A stretch of DNA of 47,460 bases, taken from Lentisphaerales bacterium (GTDB lineage: Bacteria > Verrucomicrobiota > Kiritimatiellia > SPBP01). The position numbers and the translations under genes are program-made. The notes under the pieces are model-generated. The model worked only from the letters and a program-made list of their open reading frames with translations. It was not told the origin of the DNA and made no database searches. This document shows, in pieces, positions 16,169-23,752 of this stretch (position 1 is its first letter; each line of letters starts with the position of its first letter). The stretch spans positions 1 through 47,460 of the forward strand of contig SPBP01000001.1 in the NCBI GenBank assembly GCA_004525935.1. Direction: 5' to 3'.

Positions 16169-17807
16169 TGATCTTCGCTGGATTTGCTCTTCTCGACAGG
16201 AATACCACGTCAGTCATGATGTCCTGTGGCTCGATTTCCGGATCTTCGCACAATACGACCAACCCGGTCTTTGGGCAGAGCTTCATGATCGCTCTGAGCA
16301 ATCCGTCTGATTCATCGCCAAGCAGGTTCTTGTCTATGACTATGGACTGGAGGCCATGTCCCTTTTCAATTCTAGCCAAGGCCGACATCACGTTATCAAC
16401 GCGCTCGACGCTGACATTCATTCCCCTGAGTTCCTCTTCGACATAGTCGTGCTCCCGAGTATCCCTGGCCAGAAGCACCTGCCAATGTGAGACGTACGAG
16501 CGCAATTCGTCAGGCAGCGCTTCCCCAGAAGAATCCTCCAACTCAACAGTACCGTATGGCAGCACCATCCTGTAAATATGTGATCTGTCGGAGCCGAAGA
16601 ACACATCCAGCGATCCTCCGGCCTGCTCCAACAGGGATCTGACCACAGACTGGATCACTCCGGCGTCCTCAGAATCCGTTTCGTTGCTGTAATCCATGGT
16701 TACATCTCTCCCCGTCCCGGTTGAGGCGGACACGAGAATTACAGCCGCATACTCATCCCCAACATCCATAAGGAAGTCCTTCCTTGGTCTGCCGGAAACG
16801 ATCCGCAACACGCCGGGCGACGACAGAGCGTCCGTAGCAACCAATGCGGTATTGAGTACCATCTGTTCCACTTCGACGCCTGTAAACGCGATCGGTGGAC
16901 AATCTTCATCGGCGACTACTTCGATGGTCCAGGCCGGCGAGAGGCCCACGCGTGCCAGATTGCTGGCCCTTCTGACATGATCCGCAAGTGCCGCGGTCGA
17001 CTTGCCGGCCGACTTCAAACGGCTGAATTCCAGAAGATGTCTGGCAAGTACCGCCCCTTTCCCGGCCTCGCTTGCGATTTCTTCAACAGATCGTCTCATT
17101 TCAGGAGACCCGGGCTTCAATCGAGACAGCAACGCCGAGTGCCCGGATATGCCACTCAGAATAGTGGTGAAATCGTGGGCTACGCCGCGGGCAATCCTGC
17201 CAATCAGTTCCAGTCTTGCCATCTGCTGCTCTCGCATCTCACGCAATGTCATTTTGGTGACATCGCTGATGAGCACCAACACGATGCCTCCTTCGGTCTG
17301 GGACCTGAATCTCAGCGTCCGTTTGCCACCGACGTCGAACATCTCCTTCTGTAACTCATTTGGCCCACCAAGGTCCAGAAGGAGACTCACGTCCCCTTCG
17401 GACAACATAGGAAACATTTCGCGAAGCGACACTTGACGGACAGCATCTACTTCTGCTATTCGCCTCGAAGCCGGATTCGCCCCGGTCACTTTGCCCTTCT
17501 TGTCCACAACAATCAGCCCGTCATTCAGGTAGTCCATCTGTTCCACGATCTGACCAACACGGAATCGGCTTTCTGCTTCTGCCGAGAATTGAATTGCCCA
17601 GAGCCCGAAAGCCCCGGAGATGAACATGAAGCCTATGGTCAACGCCCAAACCTTAAAGCTCGCAACGTCGAGGACCTCTTTGTAGGCTTCATCCGTGATG
17701 TTGTGGTACAGGTAATCGATCGTGGTCCATGCGGCCAGTGAGGCAATCGTGAAGAGGAATATCAGAAGGAAAACATAGTGCCATACGGCTCTTGGCAACG
17801 GTCTCAT
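16113..17807 (-). CDS. Membrane histidine-kinase-like protein with degraded ATPase and receiver-like domains
   Basis: Two membrane helices (~10-30 and ~53-73), then a PAS-like region (MDYLNDGLIVVDKKGKVTGANPA), then a clear H box with H211 (RIARGVAHDFTTIL). The following domain keeps the outline of a HATPase (EVEQMVLNTALVATDAL as an N-box-like helix), but the G1 DxGxG is replaced by SASTGTGRD and the G2 GLGL by DAGVIQSVV. The C-terminal ~110 residues look like a receiver with IDKNLLGDE at the acceptor strand but no N-terminal acidic pair (LLARDTRE). It is probably not an active kinase; a phosphatase or scaffold role is possible. It sits between panC and the pilus locus. Confidence 0.75.
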   Translation of the reverse strand: MRPLPRAVWHYVFLLIFLFTIASLAAWTTIDYLYHNITDEAYKEVLDVASFKVWALTIGFMFISGAFGLWAIQFSAEAESRFRVGQIVEQMDYLNDGLIVVDKKGKVTGANPASRRIAEVDAVRQVSLREMFPMLSEGDVSLLLDLGGPNELQKEMFDVGGKRTLRFRSQTEGGIVLVLISDVTKMTLREMREQQMARLELIGRIARGVAHDFTTILSGISGHSALLSRLKPGSPEMRRSVEEIASEAGKGAVLARHLLEFSRLKSAGKSTAALADHVRRASNLARVGLSPAWTIEVVADEDCPPIAFTGVEVEQMVLNTALVATDALSSPGVLRIVSGRPRKDFLMDVGDEYAAVILVSASTGTGRDVTMDYSNETDSEDAGVIQSVVRSLLEQAGGSLDVFFGSDRSHIYRMVLPYGTVELEDSSGEALPDELRSYVSHWQVLLARDTREHDYVEEELRGMNVSVERVDNVMSALARIEKGHGLQSIVIDKNLLGDESDGLLRAIMKLCPKTGLVVLCEDPEIEPQDIMTDVVFLSRRANPAKIIKGMVEARGLAVQHQGRQ

Positions 17808-18068
17808 TGTTCTGCCTCTGACTCAGTTCCGGGGCCGCATTTTCGTTCGGCCAGCCTCGTCTGCCGACTCTTCGTCAACCGCCGGCTCAGGGCTTCGTCC
17901 AAATGATACCCGAGAAGCACCACAAGAATGCGTCGACGACTCGATCAGTTCCGGGAAAGACGCGGCGTGATACGCACACAACAGCTTTCACTCTGTGCTT
18001 GCCCCTGCTGACGCTCTATGCGGGCAAGCTACTAGCCCGACGACAGCATTGCGCCCGTGACAAAGGGG

Positions 18069-19982
18069 CTATCGGGCACGCTTGAGCAGGTACTTTCTCC
18101 GCCTCTCGACTTCTTCCTTGCGCTGCTTGGCCGCCGCCCGCATGGCGGCGAGTTCCTGCTGAAATTCTTCCTTCCTCTGCATACTGCGAATAAGCTGCCG
18201 GTGAACAAGTTCCGAGTCCCCGGGTAGACCAGTGTTGTCGGTAATGTTCTCGGGCGACGCCAGACCAACCGTCACAAATATGATTGTTTCACGCTGTGCC
18301 TGCCGCTCAGATTTGTGTGAGAACAGATACTTCCCAATAAGCGGGATGTCTCCCAGCAGTGGGACCTTCTTCACATCCTCAACATCCTCCGTTTCGGTCA
18401 GGCCGCCGATGGCAGCAGTTCTGCCGCTTTCGAGATGGAACAGTGTCTTTATCTTCTTCTGCGACACAATCGGGTACGTCTGCCCACTCGGCGCGGTTTC
18501 AAAACCGGCGGAACGCGTAAGTACAGGCTCTATCATCACCGTGATATTGCTTGCCGTATTGACCGTGGGAGTAACGTTCAGTTCGACGCCGAATTTCACT
18601 TCGTCGCCCGCGTTATAGATAATTGTCGGGGCGGAGCCTTCAGTGCCGGGAGTGACCGATGCAACAAACGGCCTTCTAACTTCACCAATATGAATCAGCG
18701 CCTCCTCACCGTTGGCGACAATGATCTTCGGGTTCGAAATGATACTGATCCCATCCTTGCCCTTTAAAGCGCTCAGAATCAAGCTGAAGTCGAACGGGCT
18801 GAGCACGGCGGTCCGAACATCCGAAAGCGACTTACTGACCGTCTCGCCCATCGTGAACGAAACGTCACGCCCCCTGGCAATATCGTCACTTATTGTCCGC
18901 ACCGGAATATCCGTTGGACTTGTGGTAGTAGCATCCCCGCCCTCGGACGTTGTTGTACTGGCCGGCGTTTGGGAAATCCGCTCTCCTTCTATGTCGTACA
19001 GCTCGCTCACCGTATCTGCGGATGTCCGTCCGTCCGTCTGCCCAAAAGTCCCGGCCCTATTTTGGCTCTCCGCGTAGCTTTCCTGCTGCCGCAGGAGACC
19101 GAAACTGCCAGCAATACTATAACCTTGAAGCATGGTCCAGTTGATGCCCATGTTCTTTATTGCGACATCGTTCAATTCCATGAACTTGGACTCTATGTAG
19201 ACCTGTCTGCGAGGAATGTCGATTATGGTGATCAGGTCCTTCATCTGCAAAAGATTGGCTTTCGTGCTGTGGACAATCATTGCATTCCGCGACGGGTAGC
19301 TGGACATTCGACCCCGGCCATCCAGCGTAGCCTTCACCGCCTCGATAACATCTGGCACCGAAGCATATTGGAGGAAGAACGTTTCGATAAAGAGCGGGTC
19401 CGGAGCGCCGGCAGCCTTTGCCCTGATTGTATAGACGCCCGAAGCGCCCACGTCATGGAGCATCAGCCCCTTTTCCGCCAAAATTGCCTCCAGCGCCGGC
19501 TGCCACGGCACGCCCTGAAGATGAACACTCACCGTGCCTTGAAGGTTGGTGCCCGAAGTGATGATATTCACATCCGCAATTCTCGTGAAGATCTTCACGA
19601 CTTTCTCGAGTTCCACGTCTTCCAGGCTGAGATAGATCAGGTCGCTCTGCAACTCCGGAACTAGTGTGTCATCCGCCCCTACATCGGGGAGTGCCTCTGT
19701 GGCAAGCGGCAACGTCACCGAACCAAAGTCAGCACCGTTACCATTCTTGCCATTCCCGTTGGACGCCGGAATCAGTGCCGGTTCGAGTGCTTCACTAGAA
19801 ACAGGTTCTGTCGCCGTTACGATCCGCGGGGGGGCTGTGCCGCCCTGCTCTTCAACAACAGCGGGCGGCTCCGACACATCAACTACATCCTCGGGAGCGC
19901 CCATGGCCGCAATAAGGCTTATGCCCACTATCAGGACAACACCGGCGAGGAATACGCTTGGCACAACCATCTTGTCTCTCAT
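18069..19982 (-). CDS. Type IV pilus / type II secretion secretin (PilQ/GspD-like)
   Basis: Outer-membrane ring through which a pilus or substrate passes. An N-terminal hydrophobic helix (FLAGVVLIVGISLIAAMGA) serves as signal or anchor. After a Pro/Gly-rich linker comes an N0-type domain (SLEDVELEKVVKIFTRIADVNI...), then an N1 domain (FFLQYASVPDVIEAVKATLDGRG), then the secretin core with ISIISNPKIIVANGEEA, the gate region, and the signature KVPLLGDIPLIGKYLFSHKS. A basic coiled tail of ~55 residues follows (EEFQQELAAMRAAAKQRKEE). ATG 19982 is preferred (GGGGAGGCGAG upstream) over the in-frame ATG 20012. It is last in the pilM-N-O-P order, the position of pilQ. Confidence 0.88.
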   Translation of the reverse strand: MRDKMVVPSVFLAGVVLIVGISLIAAMGAPEDVVDVSEPPAVVEEQGGTAPPRIVTATEPVSSEALEPALIPASNGNGKNGNGADFGSVTLPLATEALPDVGADDTLVPELQSDLIYLSLEDVELEKVVKIFTRIADVNIITSGTNLQGTVSVHLQGVPWQPALEAILAEKGLMLHDVGASGVYTIRAKAAGAPDPLFIETFFLQYASVPDVIEAVKATLDGRGRMSSYPSRNAMIVHSTKANLLQMKDLITIIDIPRRQVYIESKFMELNDVAIKNMGINWTMLQGYSIAGSFGLLRQQESYAESQNRAGTFGQTDGRTSADTVSELYDIEGERISQTPASTTTSEGGDATTTSPTDIPVRTISDDIARGRDVSFTMGETVSKSLSDVRTAVLSPFDFSLILSALKGKDGISIISNPKIIVANGEEALIHIGEVRRPFVASVTPGTEGSAPTIIYNAGDEVKFGVELNVTPTVNTASNITVMIEPVLTRSAGFETAPSGQTYPIVSQKKIKTLFHLESGRTAAIGGLTETEDVEDVKKVPLLGDIPLIGKYLFSHKSERQAQRETIIFVTVGLASPENITDNTGLPGDSELVHRQLIRSMQRKEEFQQELAAMRAAAKQRKEEVERRRKYLLKRAR

Positions 19983-20054
19983 TTCGCTATCTCGCCTCCC
20001 CGTAAGCAGCATCAGTATAGTTCATATCCGTTATTCGTTCTAGGCTCCGTCTCA

Positions 20055-20474
20055 TTATTCCGTGGTCTCCTCCGCGGGCTGCGCGATAACGCAGAACGAC
20101 TGATCGCCGGTAGAGTCGGTCAGAATCACGACGTTGTCACCCAATGTTTCCCGCCGATATATGACGACCGCTCCGCTGTCCTCGATAATAGATCCCAGCG
20201 AGACATCATGGACATCCCACGAGTATGGGGCGATACCGCCGCCTGCGCTAAGCTTTGCCTGCTGCCCGTCGTAGGTCATGGTCTTACCCGACGGCGATAC
20301 GGTGAGGGATACTCGGTCTAGGTCGGGTCTAGAGAGAGATTCGTACTCATTCTCATCGAAGTAGCCCTGAAGCTCACTCGTATCCAGGCTCCGCTCGCAC
20401 GCACCAAGAACAAGAACCGACAGCAGGGCAAGAACGACGACAGCCGCACAAGCCCGGTTCCATAAGAGTCTCAT
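20055..20474 (-). CDS. Small lipoprotein in the pilus operon, Ig-like fold possible
   Basis: A 139 aa protein with a lipoprotein signal peptide ending in VLGAC (Cys ~25). The mature part starts with an acidic stretch, then has a repeated-strand pattern (VSLTVSPSGKTMTYDGQQAKLSAGGGIAPYSW...), which resembles bacterial Ig-like modules. I do not recognise a named family. It lies between the PilP-like gene and the secretin with short gaps (64 and 72 nt), so it is likely made with them. A role as a secretin-associated lipoprotein (pilotin-like) is a guess from position alone. Confidence 0.75.
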   Translation of the reverse strand: MRLLWNRACAAVVVLALLSVLVLGACERSLDTSELQGYFDENEYESLSRPDLDRVSLTVSPSGKTMTYDGQQAKLSAGGGIAPYSWDVHDVSLGSIIEDSGAVVIYRRETLGDNVVILTDSTGDQSFCVIAQPAEETTE

Positions 20475-20538
20475 TGTACCATTCCTCCGCCTAGCTCTAA
20501 CGTATTGACTACAATAACCGCTTGGCTTCTTCTTACAA

Positions 20539-21132
20539 CTACTTTCCTGTACGGCGAACCGAAAGTCTATCGAATTTTATGGAATCCTTGCTGGTTATCG
20601 ATGCAATTCTCCACCTGTACAGTTTTTGACCAAAAGTCACGGAAATGGTCTCCCCTGCTTGGACGATTTGCTCGTTGATCAGCGCCACGAAGGTGCCGCC
20701 AGGGCCCTCCACTATCCCCTGGATCACAATCTGTTTCTCGGCCCCCTGCCAGTCCGGCTTGCCGAGATTCTCGGGACGCTTTACCTCAGGCGATACGGCT
20801 TGGCCGCTGTCTCCGCCATCTTTCAAGACTTCCTGAACATGATTAATCGGCCAGAACGGATCCCGTCGTCGTCTGGCCTTGTACCGCCTCTGGGGCGGTG
20901 GCTGCGTGGCTACCTCGGTCACCGCCAGGCTCTCTTCTTCCACGTTCGGCTGATCGCCAGGGATCGGCTGCATCCCAGGTGCCACCATGCCGGGCTCCTC
21001 CATGTGCTCAAAGCCCGGGGGGGCTCCGTGACCAGCTTCTTCCGGGGGAAACATGATGTCTGGCGCCTGCCCCATTGCACAGCACGCCGATAGAGCGACC
21101 ACCGCACCCACCACCGCCGAAATGCCTCTCAC
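20539..21132 (-). CDS. PilP/GspC-like pilus assembly protein
   Basis: A 197 aa exported protein: an N-terminal hydrophobic stretch, a long Pro/Gly/Glu-rich linker (~25-75), a basic patch with RRRRDPFWPI, and a C-terminal beta domain (KQIVIQGIVEGPGGTFVALINEQIVQAGETISV). The 'RDPFWP' segment followed by a small beta domain with ALIN.Q.V..GE is the pattern of PilP and GspC homology-region proteins that connect the inner-membrane PilN/O complex to the secretin. It follows pilO by 9 nt. Sequence conservation in this family is low, so position in the operon adds much of the support. Confidence 0.78.
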   Translation of the reverse strand: MRGISAVVGAVVALSACCAMGQAPDIMFPPEEAGHGAPPGFEHMEEPGMVAPGMQPIPGDQPNVEEESLAVTEVATQPPPQRRYKARRRRDPFWPINHVQEVLKDGGDSGQAVSPEVKRPENLGKPDWQGAEKQIVIQGIVEGPGGTFVALINEQIVQAGETISVTFGQKLYRWRIASITSKDSIKFDRLSVRRTGK

Positions 21133-21141
21133 GAGAATCTC

Positions 21142-21840
21142 CTAATCGCCGTCGTCTGCTGCTGTGTCCGCATCTTGTTCCATGTCTTCGTCTTCCATTT
21201 CAAAGTCTTCATCCATGGACGTGTCTTCCACGAAATTTGTGACAATGTCAGGATTCTCCCAAATCGGCCACTGCACCCTGAAGCCGATAGAATGCCTTTC
21301 GGAGTCTCCCCCCTGTTCCGATATTGCTATGCCGGACACAAATACATATGGGTTGTTCGTTTCGATAGCGCCGATGAGATCAACCACATCCTCGTAACCG
21401 CCGAATCCTGACAGCTGGACACTGTATATTCTGAATACTCTTCTGGTTTTCGTATCCCTGGCAGGCAGGGTCAATTGGCCTATCTCGCTTATCTGGGGAT
21501 CGTCTATGCCCTCTTCGACGGCAAGCCTGCGAAGGAAGTCCTGAACATTGAGGAAATAGTTGCCGAACTGAGCCTTAAGGACGTACGACTCGCTGAATTT
21601 CCTGATGGCCGCCTTTACGTCCGCACTCTTCCGCTGAATGCCCCTGGCCTTTTCAATCTCGTCGTTAGCCTTCGTGAATTTTTCTTCCAGCGCGGAGATC
21701 TGGCCTCTGGTGTCCTTCTGGGACTTCGAAAGCTTCAATATAATCTGGAACAGGCCGAATATGACGCCCACAGCGACAATGGCGCCCAGAATAAGAATCT
21801 GGAGTCGTTCTCTTTTACCTGCCGGCAGTTTCACTGACAA
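21142..21840 (-). CDS. pilO: PilO-like inner-membrane alignment protein
   Basis: A 232 aa bitopic protein: a short basic N-terminus, one membrane helix (ILILGAIVAVGVIFGLFQIIL), then a coiled coil (~40-80, KSQKDTRGQISALEEKFTKANDEIEKA), then a ferredoxin-like periplasmic domain (VQLSGFGGYEDVVDLIGAIETNNPYVFVSGI). This layout matches PilO, which pairs with PilN. The acidic C-terminal tail (from ~205, Asp/Glu rich) is unusual. Its start overlaps the end of pilN by 26 nt. Confidence 0.82.
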   Translation of the reverse strand: MSVKLPAGKRERLQILILGAIVAVGVIFGLFQIILKLSKSQKDTRGQISALEEKFTKANDEIEKARGIQRKSADVKAAIRKFSESYVLKAQFGNYFLNVQDFLRRLAVEEGIDDPQISEIGQLTLPARDTKTRRVFRIYSVQLSGFGGYEDVVDLIGAIETNNPYVFVSGIAISEQGGDSERHSIGFRVQWPIWENPDIVTNFVEDTSMDEDFEMEDEDMEQDADTAADDGD

Positions 21841-22456
21841 ATTCCCTCGGTTTGAACTTCACGCCAATTGCAAAAACGCGGTGATGGGGCTCCGCATCAG
21901 GCGCCGGATCCTTCGTAAATGAGCCCGGTCTCACCTCCGCGGACTCGACCACCTCCACAAAACCTGGTGAGCGGAGGAGTCGCCGCTCCAGATTGCTCAC
22001 ATCCTGTCTGGGCGCCGTCCCCCTCGCCCTGCCTGCGATATCCATGGAAAAGAGCAGGGCCGCCGTATCATCCACCAATTGGAGTGATTCGCCGATTCTC
22101 AGAGCAGTAAGCTGAATAGTGTCCGGGACGATTTGTTGAAATGCATCAAGCTGTTCCCGCCAACTCATCCGGCATGCGCGCCAACCCTCGATCTCGTCAA
22201 ATATGGCCTTATCGTTTCTGAACGCCGTCTGGTATTTCTGCACTTTCTGGTGCTGCTTTTCGGTCTTAGCCCACTCCGTCTGCAGCGCGCCCAATTCTTT
22301 CTTTGCCTGCTGGGCCCTTATGAACAGAACCACAATGACAACCGCAACAATCGACGCGGCTGCCCCGCCGACAATACGTGCAAGAAACTTGAGGCTGACC
22401 GGGCTGGTACTCCTGCGCTCGGTTTCAAGCAATACGTCTACGCGAAGATTATTCAT
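21815..22456 (-). CDS. pilN: PilN-like inner-membrane alignment protein
   Basis: A 213 aa bitopic protein that starts with a short cytoplasmic segment (MNNLRVDVLLE), close to the PilN 'INLLP' peptide position that binds PilM. One membrane helix follows at ~27-48, a coiled coil (LQTEWAKTEKQHQKVQKYQ), and a periplasmic domain with the expected 'IVPDTIQLTALRI' strand. The gene lies between pilM and pilO with overlaps or gaps under 30 nt, the standard order. Confidence 0.82.
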   Translation of the reverse strand: MNNLRVDVLLETERRSTSPVSLKFLARIVGGAAASIVAVVIVVLFIRAQQAKKELGALQTEWAKTEKQHQKVQKYQTAFRNDKAIFDEIEGWRACRMSWREQLDAFQQIVPDTIQLTALRIGESLQLVDDTAALLFSMDIAGRARGTAPRQDVSNLERRLLRSPGFVEVVESAEVRPGSFTKDPAPDAEPHHRVFAIGVKFKPREFVSETAGR

Positions 22457-22465
22457 GTCCGATCC

Positions 22466-23524
22466 CTATGTCTCCTGAAGCGTCGCGATGGCCGCACCCA
22501 AAGCTGCTGCAAAACGATCCTCACTCCCCTGATACTGCTCTGGAATGCTTCCGGCATCCGCGGCGACGGCGTCGAACGGATTCCACGAGTTCACATCAAA
22601 GCCAAGCGCGGACTTCATTTCCAGCAGCAAGTCGCGCGACCTTGTAACCCCACCGCACGCAAACACCTTGCTCACGTGGCAATTCTCTCGCCGTTCAACA
22701 AAATCGCGTGAGATAATGACTTGTTTTGTCACGCTATTCAGAGTTTCGCCCACCTGTTGAGAAACGTCGAAAGATCCGTCGCAGAGAATCCCTTCGGCCG
22801 TAGCGCGGTCAATTCCAAGCGACTTCTGTACGCTCTCCAGAATGGCGTTCGACCCGAAATCAAACTTGCGGATCAGCAACGGTACGCCACCGCGAAATAT
22901 CGCGAAATAGCTCACCTTGGCACCAAACTCCAGCAATCCGCAGGCTTCGTCGGAAGGCTCTGCGCCGGGACCGGCCAGAAACGCTGTCATCGTAGCAAGG
23001 CCCGACACTTCGATAGAAAACGGAGCCGGCAATCCGATTGGAATAAGGCTGCAAGCCGCGGCAGCGGTAATATCGGGAACGGCTACAGCAAGAACGCGCG
23101 ACTCAGCCTTCCCGTGACCTTCGGTGACTATCTTGTATCCGATCCTGTACTGTTCGGCATCCTCAAGCCCCATGCTCTCGACGATTCGTGACTCTACCTC
23201 CTCTGCGAGATTGCCTCCGTGGGCCGGAAAATTCAGCAATTTCACAACGGAGTTCTCGCCTGACAGAGCCAGAGACGCATGTTTGCTCTGAAACTCTTTC
23301 GGCAATTCAAGTGCCGGTATCTCTCCGGCCGCGTCCTGCCCCAACTCCGGGAGGCGGACGGCAGGCAATATGTCCGCTGCCACGACGGAAATTTGCTCCC
23401 CGATCTTCTTGAGCCTGACCGCTTTGACCCCGGAACTGGCAAGATCAAGGCCCAGCACATCGACGGGCCTGCGTTTGAGTCGCCCGACCATCGCCTTGAT
23501 CTGAGATAAGTCCACCGCAGCCAT
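22466..23524 (-). CDS. pilM: PilM-like actin-fold pilus assembly ATPase
   Basis: A 352 aa soluble protein with the FtsA/actin fold used by PilM, which sits on the cytoplasmic side of the pilus and binds PilN. Landmarks are VLGLDLASSGVKAVRLKK near the start (phosphate-1 loop), VLAVAVPD, LEFGAKVSYFAIFRGG (phosphate-2) and VFACGGVTRSRDL (adenosine motif). The C-terminus (RFAAALGAAIA) also fits. It is first in the minus-strand pil operon. No Shine-Dalgarno is visible before the ATG. Upstream, 228 nt separate it from the divergent pilB gene. Confidence 0.88.
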   Translation of the reverse strand: MAAVDLSQIKAMVGRLKRRPVDVLGLDLASSGVKAVRLKKIGEQISVVAADILPAVRLPELGQDAAGEIPALELPKEFQSKHASLALSGENSVVKLLNFPAHGGNLAEEVESRIVESMGLEDAEQYRIGYKIVTEGHGKAESRVLAVAVPDITAAAACSLIPIGLPAPFSIEVSGLATMTAFLAGPGAEPSDEACGLLEFGAKVSYFAIFRGGVPLLIRKFDFGSNAILESVQKSLGIDRATAEGILCDGSFDVSQQVGETLNSVTKQVIISRDFVERRENCHVSKVFACGGVTRSRDLLLEMKSALGFDVNSWNPFDAVAADAGSIPEQYQGSEDRFAAALGAAIATLQET

Positions 23525-23617
23525 AGTGCTTCAATTATTATCCGCTCTTTGCTGTCCTGTAAAGCACTTCTCGATCACAATTGCGTCGTTCCCAACTTCC
23601 ATGGCTCCTGCCCGCAG

Positions 23618-23662
23618 GCAAAATCATCGCGACCAGGAATGACTGAGTCGCGATGATTTTGC
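23618..23662. promoter_or_regulatory. Perfect 16-bp inverted repeat between divergent pilM and pilB
   Basis: GCAAAATCATCGCGAC (23618-23633) and its exact reverse complement (23647-23662) are separated by 13 nt. The dyad lies 90 nt from the pilB start and 94 nt from the pilM start. No T-tract follows on either strand, so it is not a standard terminator. It may be an operator for a dimeric regulator controlling both pil operons, or a leader-RNA hairpin. Apart from this dyad the 228-nt gap shows only weak promoter-like boxes. Confidence 0.7.
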
Positions 23663-23752
23663 TGGCAACACGCAGTGAGCACATGCATAATAGCGGAGAA
23701 TTAGAATATTCGGGGCAGACGACGTGTATTCTTCTTCGCGGGGGTTATTTCC

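Noticed and set aside
17808-18068. Possible gene between the kinase-like gene and the secretin
   Set aside because: A ~60-codon frame is present but has no ribosome site or similarity; the 261 nt hold only a small CGGGC/GCCCG dyad.
23659-23691. Plus-strand sigma-70 promoter for pilB (TTGCTG ... CATAAT)
   Set aside because: The spacer is 21 nt, too long for a credible promoter.
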